Source: Bacteroidales bacterium
GTDB lineage: Bacteria > Bacteroidota > Bacteroidia > Bacteroidales > P3
Assembly (NCBI GenBank): GCA_017550405.1
Contig: JAFZPH010000005.1
Location: forward strand, 1 to 64,000
Direction: 5' to 3'
Length of the DNA: 64,000 bases
Part shown: positions 45,423-53,321 of the stretch, in pieces
Numbering within the stretch: position 1 is the first letter of the stretch
Layout of the letters: every line of letters begins with the position of its first letter
The notes under the pieces: generated by a model
Databases searched by the model: none
What the model saw: the letters and a program-made list of their open reading frames with translations, nothing else
Told to the model about the DNA's origin: nothing
Program-made: the position numbers and the translations under genes

Positions 45423-45441
45423 CTTTTATTTATCATTATTA

Positions 45442-48213
45442 TTATTTCTCGCGAGCCTCTTTGATAGCAGCCTGGGCGGCGGCAAGACGTGCAACGGGTA
45501 CACGGAAGGGGCTGCAGCTGACATAGTTCATGCCGTTCTTATAGAAGAACTCAGCGGCAGTCGGGTCTCCACCGTGTTCACCACACACACCGCACTTCAG
45601 GTTGGCACGTGTGCTGCGGCCACGTTCAATACCAATCTTCACCAACTCACCGACACACTCGCGGTCGAAGTTGTTGAACGGGTCGGCGGGGATAATCTTC
45701 TCGTCGACATAGGTCTTGACGATGGCGTTGACGTCGTCGCGGCTGAAGCCGAAAGTCATCTGCGTCAAATCGTTGGTACCAAAGCTGAAGAACTCGGCCA
45801 CCTCGGCAATCTGATTGGCAACCAGCGCGGCGCGCGGAATCTCAATCATGGTACCGAACTTATAGTTGAATTGAATGCCGTACTTCTCTTCAACCTCTTT
45901 CTTCACACCGTCGGCCAAAGCCTTCTGATGCTTCAACTCGGCAGCGTTGATGGTTAGCGGAACCATGATTTCAAGCATGGGGTTCATGCCTTCCTTCATC
46001 AATTCAACTGTGGCGCTGAACAGGGCACGGAACTGAGTCTCGGTAATCTCGGGATAGATGATACCCAGGCGGACACCACGCAGACCCATCATCGGATTCA
46101 CCTCGTGCATGCTCTCGATACGGGCGTGCAAAGTTTCAAATTCAATACCACGAAGCTTTGCCACCTCGCGCTGTTTCTCCTCGGTCTGAGGCACAAACTC
46201 GTGCAATGGGGGATCCATCAGACGGAAAGTAAGGGGCTTGCCATCCATCACCTTCAGCGTACCCTTTGCACTCTCCTTGATATAAGGCTCCAGTTCGGCC
46301 AAAGCAGCCTTGCGGGCTTCCAGCGTGTCGGCCAGAATCATGTTGCGCAGCTTCTCCAAAGGAACCTCGCTGTTCTCGCCATAGAACATGTGCTCGATAC
46401 GGAACAGACCGATACCTTCGGCACCGAATTCGATAGCCTTCTGGGCATCGATGGGGTTGTCGGCGTTGGTACGGACACCCATCTTGCGGTACTTGTCGAC
46501 AATCTTCATCAGCTCCTGGAACAGGGGGTTCTCGGTGGCGTTGATCATCTTCACCTCCTCGTCATATACCCAGCCTTTGGAACCGTTCAGGCTCAGCAGG
46601 TCGCCCTCGTGGTACACCTTGCCGTTGATGGTCACGGTGCCGTGCTCCTCGACATTAACTTTCTTCTTGCCGTATTCGTCGACGCTGACGGAAGTACGCT
46701 CCATCTCAATCTTCACGGCATCGCAGCCCACGATGCAGCATTTACCCCAGCCACGGGCCACGAGGGCTGCGTGAGAGGTCATACCGCCACGGGCGGTGAG
46801 GATACCGTCGGCGGCACGCATGCCCTCGACATCCTCGGGGTTGGTCTCCTCGCGGACGAGGATATTCTTGATACCGGCAGCCTGGTATTCCTTGGCTTTC
46901 TCGCTGGTGAGGGCAATCACACCCACTGCGCCTCCGGGGCCGGCGGGCAGACCCTTGGCGATGACAGGGTGCTTCTTCTCGTCGGTGCTGTCCAGAATGG
47001 GGTGCAGCAGCTCGTCCAACTGGGCGGGGCTGATGCGCATCACCACCTCGCTCTCGTCGATCAAACCCTCTTTCAGCATATCCATGGCCATGGTCAATGC
47101 GGCCACACCGGTACGTTTGCCGACGCGGCACTGCAGCATATACAGCTTGCCGTCCTGGATAGTGAACTCGATATCCAGCATGTCGTGGAAATTCTTCTCC
47201 AGAGTAGTACGGATGTCGCACAATTCCTTATATGTATCGGGCATCAACTCCTGCATCGAGTGCATGTGCTTGTTCTGCTCGTTCTTGGTGTCGTCGTTCA
47301 AGGGATTGGGGGTGCGGATACCGGCCACCACGTCCTCACCCTGGGCGTTAATCAGCCACTCGCCGTAGAACTGGTTGTCGCCGGTGGCGGGGTTGCGGGT
47401 GAAAGCAACGCCGGTGGCGCTGTTGTCGCCCATGTTGCCGAACACCATGGCCTGCACGTTGACTGCGGTACCCCAGTCGTCGGGAATACCCTCAATCTTA
47501 CGGTAGCTCACGGCCTTTTTGCCGTTCCAGCTCTTGAACACGGCCTTGATACCGCCTTCCATCTGAGCCTTGGCATCGTCGGGGAACTCAACGCCCAGTA
47601 CCTCTTTCACCTTCAGCTTGAAAGCCTCGGCCAGTTTCTGCAAATCGTCGGCAGTGAGGTCGGTGTCGCTCTTATAATTATGCTCAGCCTTGTACTCGTC
47701 CAGCATGTCGTCCAGCTGTTTGCGGATGCCCTTGCCGTCGGCGGGCTCGATGCCCTCGCTCTTCTCCATCACCACATCGGCATACATCATAATCAAACGA
47801 CGGTAGGAATCATATACAAAGCGGGGATTGTTGGTTTTCTTCAACATACCGGGGATGGTCTTGGACGAAAGACCGATATTCAGCACCGTGTCCATCATGC
47901 CAGGCATGGAGCTTCTGGCACCCGAGCGGCAGCTCACCAACAAGGGGTTCTCAGCATCGTCGTACTTCATGCCCATCAGTTTCTCCACGTTGGCCATGCC
48001 TTTCCACACCTCGTCCATGAGGCCGGCAGGTAGCTGGCAATTGTTATCATAATAAGCTGTACAGCACTCTGTGGTGATAGTTAAACCAGCAGGAACTGGA
48101 AGACCCAGCAAGCACATTTCTGCCAAGTTGGCACCTTTACCGCCGAGCAGATTCTTCATGTCGGCCTTACCCTCGGCAGTCTTGCCGCCAAACGTGTAAA
48201 CAAATTTAGTCAT
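45442..48213 (-). CDS. ppdK: Pyruvate, phosphate dikinase
   Basis: Interconverts PEP, AMP and PPi with pyruvate, ATP and phosphate. The 923-residue protein has the N-terminal nucleotide-binding domain (GGKGANLAEMCLLGLPVPAG), the central phosphohistidine domain with catalytic His481 in GGMTSHAALVARG, and the C-terminal PEP/pyruvate domain ending with CGEHGGDP. Length agrees with the family (about 880-900 plus). It is probably first in a leftward unit with pckA and has its own promoter at 48249-48278. It fits a pyrophosphate-using metabolism with the membrane pyrophosphatase in this window. Confidence 0.97.
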   Translation of the reverse strand: MTKFVYTFGGKTAEGKADMKNLLGGKGANLAEMCLLGLPVPAGLTITTECCTAYYDNNCQLPAGLMDEVWKGMANVEKLMGMKYDDAENPLLVSCRSGARSSMPGMMDTVLNIGLSSKTIPGMLKKTNNPRFVYDSYRRLIMMYADVVMEKSEGIEPADGKGIRKQLDDMLDEYKAEHNYKSDTDLTADDLQKLAEAFKLKVKEVLGVEFPDDAKAQMEGGIKAVFKSWNGKKAVSYRKIEGIPDDWGTAVNVQAMVFGNMGDNSATGVAFTRNPATGDNQFYGEWLINAQGEDVVAGIRTPNPLNDDTKNEQNKHMHSMQELMPDTYKELCDIRTTLEKNFHDMLDIEFTIQDGKLYMLQCRVGKRTGVAALTMAMDMLKEGLIDESEVVMRISPAQLDELLHPILDSTDEKKHPVIAKGLPAGPGGAVGVIALTSEKAKEYQAAGIKNILVREETNPEDVEGMRAADGILTARGGMTSHAALVARGWGKCCIVGCDAVKIEMERTSVSVDEYGKKKVNVEEHGTVTINGKVYHEGDLLSLNGSKGWVYDEEVKMINATENPLFQELMKIVDKYRKMGVRTNADNPIDAQKAIEFGAEGIGLFRIEHMFYGENSEVPLEKLRNMILADTLEARKAALAELEPYIKESAKGTLKVMDGKPLTFRLMDPPLHEFVPQTEEKQREVAKLRGIEFETLHARIESMHEVNPMMGLRGVRLGIIYPEITETQFRALFSATVELMKEGMNPMLEIMVPLTINAAELKHQKALADGVKKEVEEKYGIQFNYKFGTMIEIPRAALVANQIAEVAEFFSFGTNDLTQMTFGFSRDDVNAIVKTYVDEKIIPADPFNNFDRECVGELVKIGIERGRSTRANLKCGVCGEHGGDPTAAEFFYKNGMNYVSCSPFRVPVARLAAAQAAIKEAREK

Positions 48214-48248
48214 ACTCTATCGATTTTTATATTCGCTAATTGAAAATG

Positions 48249-48278
48249 CAAAGATACGAAATTATTTCCATAATCAAA
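48249..48278 (-). promoter_or_regulatory. Promoter of ppdK (Bacteroidetes type)
   Basis: Minus-strand TTTG (48275-48278), 18 nt, TATCTTTG (48249-48256), 36 nt from the ppdK start. It matches the consensus spacing. Confidence 0.7.
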
Positions 48279-48445
48279 CATCATTACTGCACACATTTCG
48301 TTTTTTAACAAATCAGTATCTCTTAACACAAAATACACCAGCGGTTTGCATAGTATTACTTCTTAAAAAAAATATATCCACGGGGTACTTTCAGGCCTGT
48401 TCGTCGGTGCCAAAAAGAGCATCCAACCGCCTGCCAACTGCGTTC

Positions 48446-48679
48446 TTACATCCATCTCTTCAACAAGGTGTAATCCACTGTTGCGGAAAACCACGGAGAA
48501 GGTTCTACGCTCCCTCGGAGCCACTTCTTCGCAGACAGGCGGCCCATCAGCTCGAAACCAATGCTAATCTGCCATAAACCCCAATCGGTCAATAGAAAAC
48601 CGGAAAAAGGAGTAACTGCCGAATCGTACAATGCATGGGGAATCGCCCTGCCCCGGAGGGGCTTTCGTTTAATAGCATA
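48446..48679 (-). pseudogene. Remnant open frame in the ppdK-OmpA intergenic region
   Basis: An open frame of about 78 codons without an ATG runs from 48679 to a stop at 48446. Its translation includes LYDSAVTPFSGFLLTDWG and ends TVDYTLLKRWM, with strong Trp/Leu content. I do not recognise a family. It could be a degraded gene or a dispersed repeat that happens to be open. Not a functional gene on this evidence. Confidence 0.35.
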
Positions 48680-48715
48680 TCACGTTGCTATACAGACATA
48701 TTCTCCGTAGGAGAT
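48651..48715. repeat. Cluster of small hairpins, possible dispersed structured repeat
   Basis: Three small inverted repeats lie close together: CCCCGGAGGGG (48651-48661), ATAGCATATCACGTTGCTAT (about 48672-48691) and CTCCGTAGGAG (about 48703-48713). The arrangement, with the sequence CTATACAGACAT between, resembles an interspersed intergenic repeat seen in Bacteroidales by memory; it was not verified here. Confidence 0.4.
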
Positions 48716-48825
48716 CTCGAATAGGTATATTCCAAATGACCGATTTGGGACAATAACCCCCACCCGATAGTAAGCTGAGTGCGGCATGATGCGTTGCGCC
48801 AAGTCGCATGAACAATAGTTCGATG

Positions 48826-48944
48826 CACTTGCGTCCTTCAATATCGGTTCGACAGAGCATAGTTATAGGTTCGTTTTCTATAGCCATGACGGATAACGAT
48901 AGGATAAGGATGCTGGAACGATACTATATTGAACGACGTTAGTG
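48826..48944. repeat. Dispersed inverted-repeat element, copy C
   Basis: The clearest copy. The ends CACTTGCGTCCTTCAATAT (48826-48844) and ATATTGAACGACGTTAGTG (48926-48944) are inverted repeats agreeing at 16 of 19 positions. The interior holds TGACGGATAACGATAGGA and further 11-bp units. Its right end is about 100 nt beyond the stop of the OmpA-like gene, comparable with copies A and B. Confidence 0.82.
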
Positions 48945-49045
48945 CCTAGGAAGGGGGTTGGCCGGAGGTGATGACAGGAAAAGAACAAGGCTCCCCGTTT
49001 TGGAGAGCCTTGAATATGAGATATACTATGTTTCGTTTCAGGGCA

Positions 49046-50494
49046 TCAGGGGTTCTCCTTGGGATTGATGCCGGTGATGATGAGCTGCACTTTGACAAAC
49101 TCGTTGTCGTTCTTCTTCTTGGTGTCGAAGGCGGCGGTGGCGGCACGCTTGATGTCGGTGGGGGTCATGCCGGAGGTCTTGATGTTGCCTTCGGGGACAC
49201 CGTTCTTGACAAAGAACTCCTTGACTGCCTTGGCACGCTCGAGCGAGACGAGCTGGTCGTGTTCGGGGTCGACGCCATAGGTCTGCACCCATCCTTTGAT
49301 GGTGAAGGCCACATCGGGATGGTTCTTGAACATCTGGACGTAGTTCATCAGGTTGGAGTCGGAGGCGGGCAGTAGCTCGTATTCATTGCCGAAATAGATG
49401 TCGGAGATGGGGTACACGGTACCACGCTCGGCACGATAGAGTTTCATGCGCAGGAGCGTATCCTCCTTGAATCGGTCGGCGTTGAAGTCGAAGAAGATGG
49501 AGAAGTAGCCGTCGCGCTTGGCATAGAGCGTGTAGTTGAAGCCGGGAACGAATTTGACACGGCCGCCGCGGAAGTTCTCGTTGTGGACGATGACGCGGTT
49601 GTTGGTGTTCTTCTCGAGGATGGTGAGGTTGACATCGATATTCTTGCGGATTTTGGGGTCGTAGAAGGAGACGGGCACTTCGAAGGCTTCGACAAAGATG
49701 GAGACCTTGATGCTGTGGCCGGAACCTTTGGGGTTGTTGTTGTCGAGCATGATGTAGTATACCTCGCCTTTGCGCACGTCGATGGAGCGGATGTGGCGTT
49801 TGGTGGAGGCTTTGGTGAGCATGATGTCGGTGGCCTCATGATACATGCCGATGGTGCCTTTGGCAGCCTCTTTTTCCAAGGCCAGACGGGCCTGTCGGGC
49901 GGCTTCGGCCTTGGCTTTGGCATCCATCTTGGGCTCGTCGGCGGCATCGGTCTTGGCTTTCTTGGGTTTGGCTAAGAGAGAGCTGTCCACGGAAGAAAGG
50001 TTGACGGCCACGGGAAGGACTTTGTTGCACTGGATGTGATTGCTGAAATAGGCGTCGGTGTACTTGTAGACAACCATGTCGTAGTCGTCGGCCACGTTCT
50101 GCTGGGTGACGGCGATGTCGAGTTTGCCGTTATAGGGTACTGTGAATTTGTACCACACAGAGTTATGCTCAAATTCGGGCAGATTGGGGTGACGCTTGTC
50201 AGCCATTACTTCCATGATACGGCCTGCGCCCTGAGGGGCAGTGGTGGGACCGAAGGTATGGTCCACACTCAGGGGGATGGCAAATAGGCAGTCGTTGCTG
50301 TTGTATGGCAACTGGACAAGGGGCACTTCGGCTGCGGCGGCCTTGCCCTTTTTGCCCTTTTTATCCTTCTTTGACTTCTTGTCTTTGGTGGATTTCGAAG
50401 TTTTGGTGCTGCTTTTCGTTTTGCTCTGAGCCTGGACATCGGCGTATCCAAATATCAGAGTACAAGCGAGTAGAGCTATCAGAAAACGTTTCAT
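49046..50494 (-). CDS. OmpA family outer-membrane protein with Lys-rich region
   Basis: A 482-residue exported protein. After the signal peptide (cleavage near VQA-Q) comes a very basic low-complexity tract (about 24-52, KDKKSKKDKKGKKGK). The middle has beta-rich parts and an Ala/Lys/Glu-rich helical stretch (about 175-215, KAKAEAARQARLALEKEAAKG). The C-terminal 120 residues are an OmpA/MotB-like peptidoglycan-binding domain: FTIKGWVQTYGVDPEHDQL and ERAKAVKEFFVKNGVPEGNIKT. It probably links the outer membrane to the wall. The -7 box is at 50537-50544. Confidence 0.88.
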   Translation of the reverse strand: MKRFLIALLACTLIFGYADVQAQSKTKSSTKTSKSTKDKKSKKDKKGKKGKAAAAEVPLVQLPYNSNDCLFAIPLSVDHTFGPTTAPQGAGRIMEVMADKRHPNLPEFEHNSVWYKFTVPYNGKLDIAVTQQNVADDYDMVVYKYTDAYFSNHIQCNKVLPVAVNLSSVDSSLLAKPKKAKTDAADEPKMDAKAKAEAARQARLALEKEAAKGTIGMYHEATDIMLTKASTKRHIRSIDVRKGEVYYIMLDNNNPKGSGHSIKVSIFVEAFEVPVSFYDPKIRKNIDVNLTILEKNTNNRVIVHNENFRGGRVKFVPGFNYTLYAKRDGYFSIFFDFNADRFKEDTLLRMKLYRAERGTVYPISDIYFGNEYELLPASDSNLMNYVQMFKNHPDVAFTIKGWVQTYGVDPEHDQLVSLERAKAVKEFFVKNGVPEGNIKTSGMTPTDIKRAATAAFDTKKKNDNEFVKVQLIITGINPKENP

Positions 50495-50536
50495 TTTACT
50501 GTTGTTACATTAAATTTTAACCAAATATTCAACAGG

Positions 50537-50544
50537 CAAAAATA
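50537..50544 (-). promoter_or_regulatory. Probable -7 box of the OmpA-like gene
   Basis: Minus-strand TATTTTTG, 43 nt from the start codon. No -33 element was found at the standard spacing. Confidence 0.45.
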
Positions 50545-50706
50545 CGAATATTTTTTTAATTGGTGCGTTTTTTTGAGAAAAAAGTTGCGACACCCGCCAA
50601 TAGGTGTCTATGGTGACAGCCACAAAGACACACGTCAACACCCGTGTCATCCAATCCGACAATCGGCTTGCATGACATAGATTCCTCCTGGTAGAAATAA
50701 GAAGTA

Positions 50707-51717
50707 TCAGTGGGCATCTTGCACCAAACGCACGCCCAAGCCTTGATTACGGAGTGCATTATCAAGGTTAGCGTTGCTCTTGTGGAAGTTGTATTGATAC
50801 GCCACGTACGACTCGTAAGTAAGCACCTTGGGTGTTGTGGACCAATACAACCCATAATTTTCATCCAAATCCAGATGTATATCCCAATAAGTATTCATAT
50901 TGGCAATAGTACGTCTCCCGGTTGTAGGCAAGAACACCACCCCTGCCGGCTCAAGTGTATTCGTCCATGTGGATGCATCTATAGTATTATCTGTCCAATT
51001 GCCACCCTTTCCATTAATGTTTTTCAAGGTGAAAACCTTGTTGTCCCAGCCATCGGGCAAAAGAATCATACCATTTGAGCCTTCAATTTGAGCCTTACAG
51101 AATCGGCTACCACTTCTCTTTTCAAATACATACACCCATTCATCGCTGGTCAGCGTACGCCACATTCCAGCCTTATTGCCGCCGTTGCTGATGGCATTGT
51201 AAACACCCCAGTCCGCATTGGCATATTGTCCTACAAGACCATTGCCGGGGTCACCCCCGACAATATAATACTCGTCAGCTCCGAAATCCGTGACAATAAG
51301 AGACGGCTGGTAGGCACGCACGCCACCGCTCCAGCCACTGGCGCCCCAGGAAAACAGGTCTTGCCACCCAGAATAGTTTGCCGAGGCAAGGGTGTTGTCA
51401 CTTTCTGGAACATTTCCCCAATACCGGACATTGTCATTTAAGCCATACTTGCCTCCCACATGATCCCATTGGTGTTCGGCAAAACGCCAAGTATTGGTTG
51501 AGGCCTGATACTGCAGGTTGCCTTTCGAGAAATACACCTTACCGCCTTGGTCGTTGATGGTAAACAGACCGTCAACAGCTCCAGTGGGGATGGTCGGTCC
51601 CTCGGGGGTATCGCCTCCACCACCAGGGGTCGGGTTGTCGGGTTTCTTACAGCCTGCAGCAAAGAAGACTGCCAACGCCAGCATCAGCATTGATGCGATT
51701 TTTGTGTGTCGCTTCAT
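50707..51717 (-). CDS. FISUMP-type surface lipoprotein, intact
   Basis: A 336-residue lipoprotein: signal MKRHTKIASMLMLALAVFFAAGC with lipobox FAAGC (Cys23), then a Pro/Gly/Thr linker and the FISUMP-like domain with KVYFSKGNLQYQASTNTWRF, NAISNGGNKAGMWRTLT, GVVFLPTTGRR and NYGLYWSTTP. This family is abundant on the surface of Bacteroidales; function is unknown. The frame is open throughout, unlike the paralog at 20866-21722. The promoter is exact at 51834-51863. Confidence 0.88.
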   Translation of the reverse strand: MKRHTKIASMLMLALAVFFAAGCKKPDNPTPGGGGDTPEGPTIPTGAVDGLFTINDQGGKVYFSKGNLQYQASTNTWRFAEHQWDHVGGKYGLNDNVRYWGNVPESDNTLASANYSGWQDLFSWGASGWSGGVRAYQPSLIVTDFGADEYYIVGGDPGNGLVGQYANADWGVYNAISNGGNKAGMWRTLTSDEWVYVFEKRSGSRFCKAQIEGSNGMILLPDGWDNKVFTLKNINGKGGNWTDNTIDASTWTNTLEPAGVVFLPTTGRRTIANMNTYWDIHLDLDENYGLYWSTTPKVLTYESYVAYQYNFHKSNANLDNALRNQGLGVRLVQDAH

Positions 51718-51833
51718 AATTAATCTATTTTATTTTAAGGTGGATTCTAATTAATTTTCACTTTTCAGCCATCCGACAGACAGAACCCATAAATCTGCAT
51801 GATGACTGTGAACTTACATTCAGTTTACCGGTG

Positions 51834-51863
51834 CAAAGATACGACTTTTTTTTCATTTGACAA
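51834..51863 (-). promoter_or_regulatory. Promoter of the intact FISUMP gene
   Basis: TTG (51861-51863), 19 nt, TATCTTTG (51834-51841) on the minus strand, an exact match to the Bacteroidetes promoter. The start codon is 117 nt downstream, so the leader is long. Confidence 0.75.
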
Positions 51864-52096
51864 CTAATTTTTACAACCTCAATATGTAGAGCAGTCATCG
51901 CTTGATATTCTTTTTATTACATCGTAACTGAATTTGGTTGGTTTTTATTAATCTGCACATGCTTTAGACAAGATTTGTCAGTGCTATGCTGGCTTTTCCC
52001 CTCCCATTCCCCACAAATATCTCCAAAGTAAATATATGATTCTTCGCGTTGTACCGTTTTTATTCATGGTTTTCTGTTTATGTCAGATAATTTATG

Positions 52097-52104
52097 TAGT
52101 TTTG
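52097..52104 (+). promoter_or_regulatory. Probable -7 box of the BspA-like gene
   Basis: Plus-strand TAGTTTTG matches TAnnTTTG, 41 nt from the ATG. The -33 side reads TTTCTG near 52071-52076, an imperfect match. Confidence 0.5.
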
Positions 52105-52144
52105 CAAAAACAAAACAAGATATTAACAAGCCAACACACACACC

Positions 52145-53151
52145 ATGAAAAAACAATATCATCTTGCAGCAGTCATTGCCGCCCTGCTATTGGCCACGGG
52201 CTGCCAGAAAAACCACATAGCTGCCGAATTGGTGGATGGCCAAACATTCAATGCCCTCATCCCCCGAAATGCCACAGCAGTGGTATTTGAGTACAATAGT
52301 TCAGTTCGTTCCGGCATAGGGCTTTCCACAACCGATTCTCCCGTCCCTATCTATGGAAACCTGGAGGGTACCACTTGGAAAGTCTCCACTAGTGCCGACA
52401 TGATAAATGCCAATCCCGACTGCGCTTTGATGTTTAAATGTATCCACCACGATTCTCCTGGCCGCGCCCGTGTTATACCTCCATTAGAACAGATTGACTT
52501 CGGTAAAGGATTCTACACCGATAAAGTGACGAACATGAGTGGGATGTTTGAGTATTGCGACTATCTGAAAAGGCTTGACCTTTCCAACTTCAACACCAAG
52601 AAAGTGACGAATATGAGACGAATGTTCTGTGGGTGTTACGCCCTGACAAGCCTTGACATCTCCCATTTCAACACAGAGAATGTGGCGGATATGAGCTCTA
52701 TGTTTGCTGTGTGTCACAGCCTGAAAAGCCTCGACCTCTCCAACTTCAACACCGAGAATGTGACGCATATGGCCAGTATGTTTGCTGTGTGTCAGAACTT
52801 GACAAGCCTTGACTTTTCCCATTTCAACACCGAGAAAGTGACGGATATGAACAATATGTTATGTGTCAGAGTCTTACAAGCCTTGACCTCTCCCATTTCA
52901 ACACCGAGAAAGTGACGAATATGAACAATATGTTCTCTGTGAGTCAGAGCCTTACAAGCCTTGACCTTTCGCACTTTGATATGAGCAGAGGAGTGAATAA
53001 AGATGGTATGTGCTATGGGCTCTCCACTATTTCCAAACATTGTACAATCACCTGTACAGTTGCAGTGCAGACGGCATTGCAGAACGGCACCGAACTGCCC
53101 ACACCCGAGGAAGGGGTCACGTTCACTTGGGTGAGACCTACATCCAAGTAA
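52145..53151 (+). pseudogene. BspA-like leucine-rich repeat lipoprotein, frameshifted
   Basis: The first frame (52145 to 52915) encodes a lipoprotein (lipobox LLATGC, Cys20) with DUF285/BspA-like repeats of 26 residues, e.g. LTSLDISHFNTENVADMSSM. At about 52855-52862 the repeat is 4 nt shorter than its siblings, so the reading frame breaks; the remainder, from CQSLTSLDLSHFNTEK onward, continues in a second frame to the stop at 53151. The intact gene would give about 335 residues. BspA-like proteins bind host matrix or other bacteria. It may be a real frameshift, recombination between repeats or an assembly error. Confidence 0.82.
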
Positions 53152-53210
53152 GGTGGCTTCCACCTGTTGCTGGAGCCACAAAGGCGTTACGTTCCTTCTT
53201 CCTCATGTTC

Positions 53211-53236
53211 CAACCCCTCTCAAGAGGGGTTGTTTC
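53211..53236 (+). terminator. Terminator of the BspA-like gene
   Basis: CAACCCCTC (53211-53219), loop TCAA, GAGGGGTTG (53224-53232), then TTTC: a 9-bp perfect stem on the plus strand, about 60 nt after the stop at 53151. Confidence 0.75.
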
Positions 53237-53261
53237 CGCACCACCCTGCTGAAAGGGGGCT

Positions 53262-53302
53262 ATACCAAAAGCGGTGCCCGAAAGGGACACCGCTTTTGGT
53301 AT
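53262..53302. terminator. Large hairpin between convergent BspA-like and S9 peptidase genes
   Basis: ATACCAAAAGCGGTG (53262-53276) and CACCGCTTTTGGTAT (53288-53302) make a 15-bp perfect stem with an inner CCC-GAAA-GGG stem. It lies 20 nt beyond the S9 peptidase stop and can serve as its terminator. Confidence 0.75.
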
Positions 53303-53321
53303 CTGCCACTGTGGCGCGGGG

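Larger units (their letters stand above)
51718..52144. other. Intergenic region between divergent FISUMP and BspA-like genes
   Basis: Holds the FISUMP promoter on the minus strand (51834-51863) and the BspA-like promoter on the plus strand (-7 box 52097-52104). The rest is AT-rich. No open frame here is convincing. Confidence 0.65.

Noticed and set aside
46105..48033. A 642-residue plus-strand frame across ppdK
   Set aside because: Antisense of ppdK, rich in His and Leu, with no signal or motif.
48669..48887. A 72-residue minus-strand frame with a LLRRICLYSNVICY ending
   Set aside because: It overlaps the hairpin cluster and repeat region, has no signal or conserved motif, and looks like translated repeat sequence.
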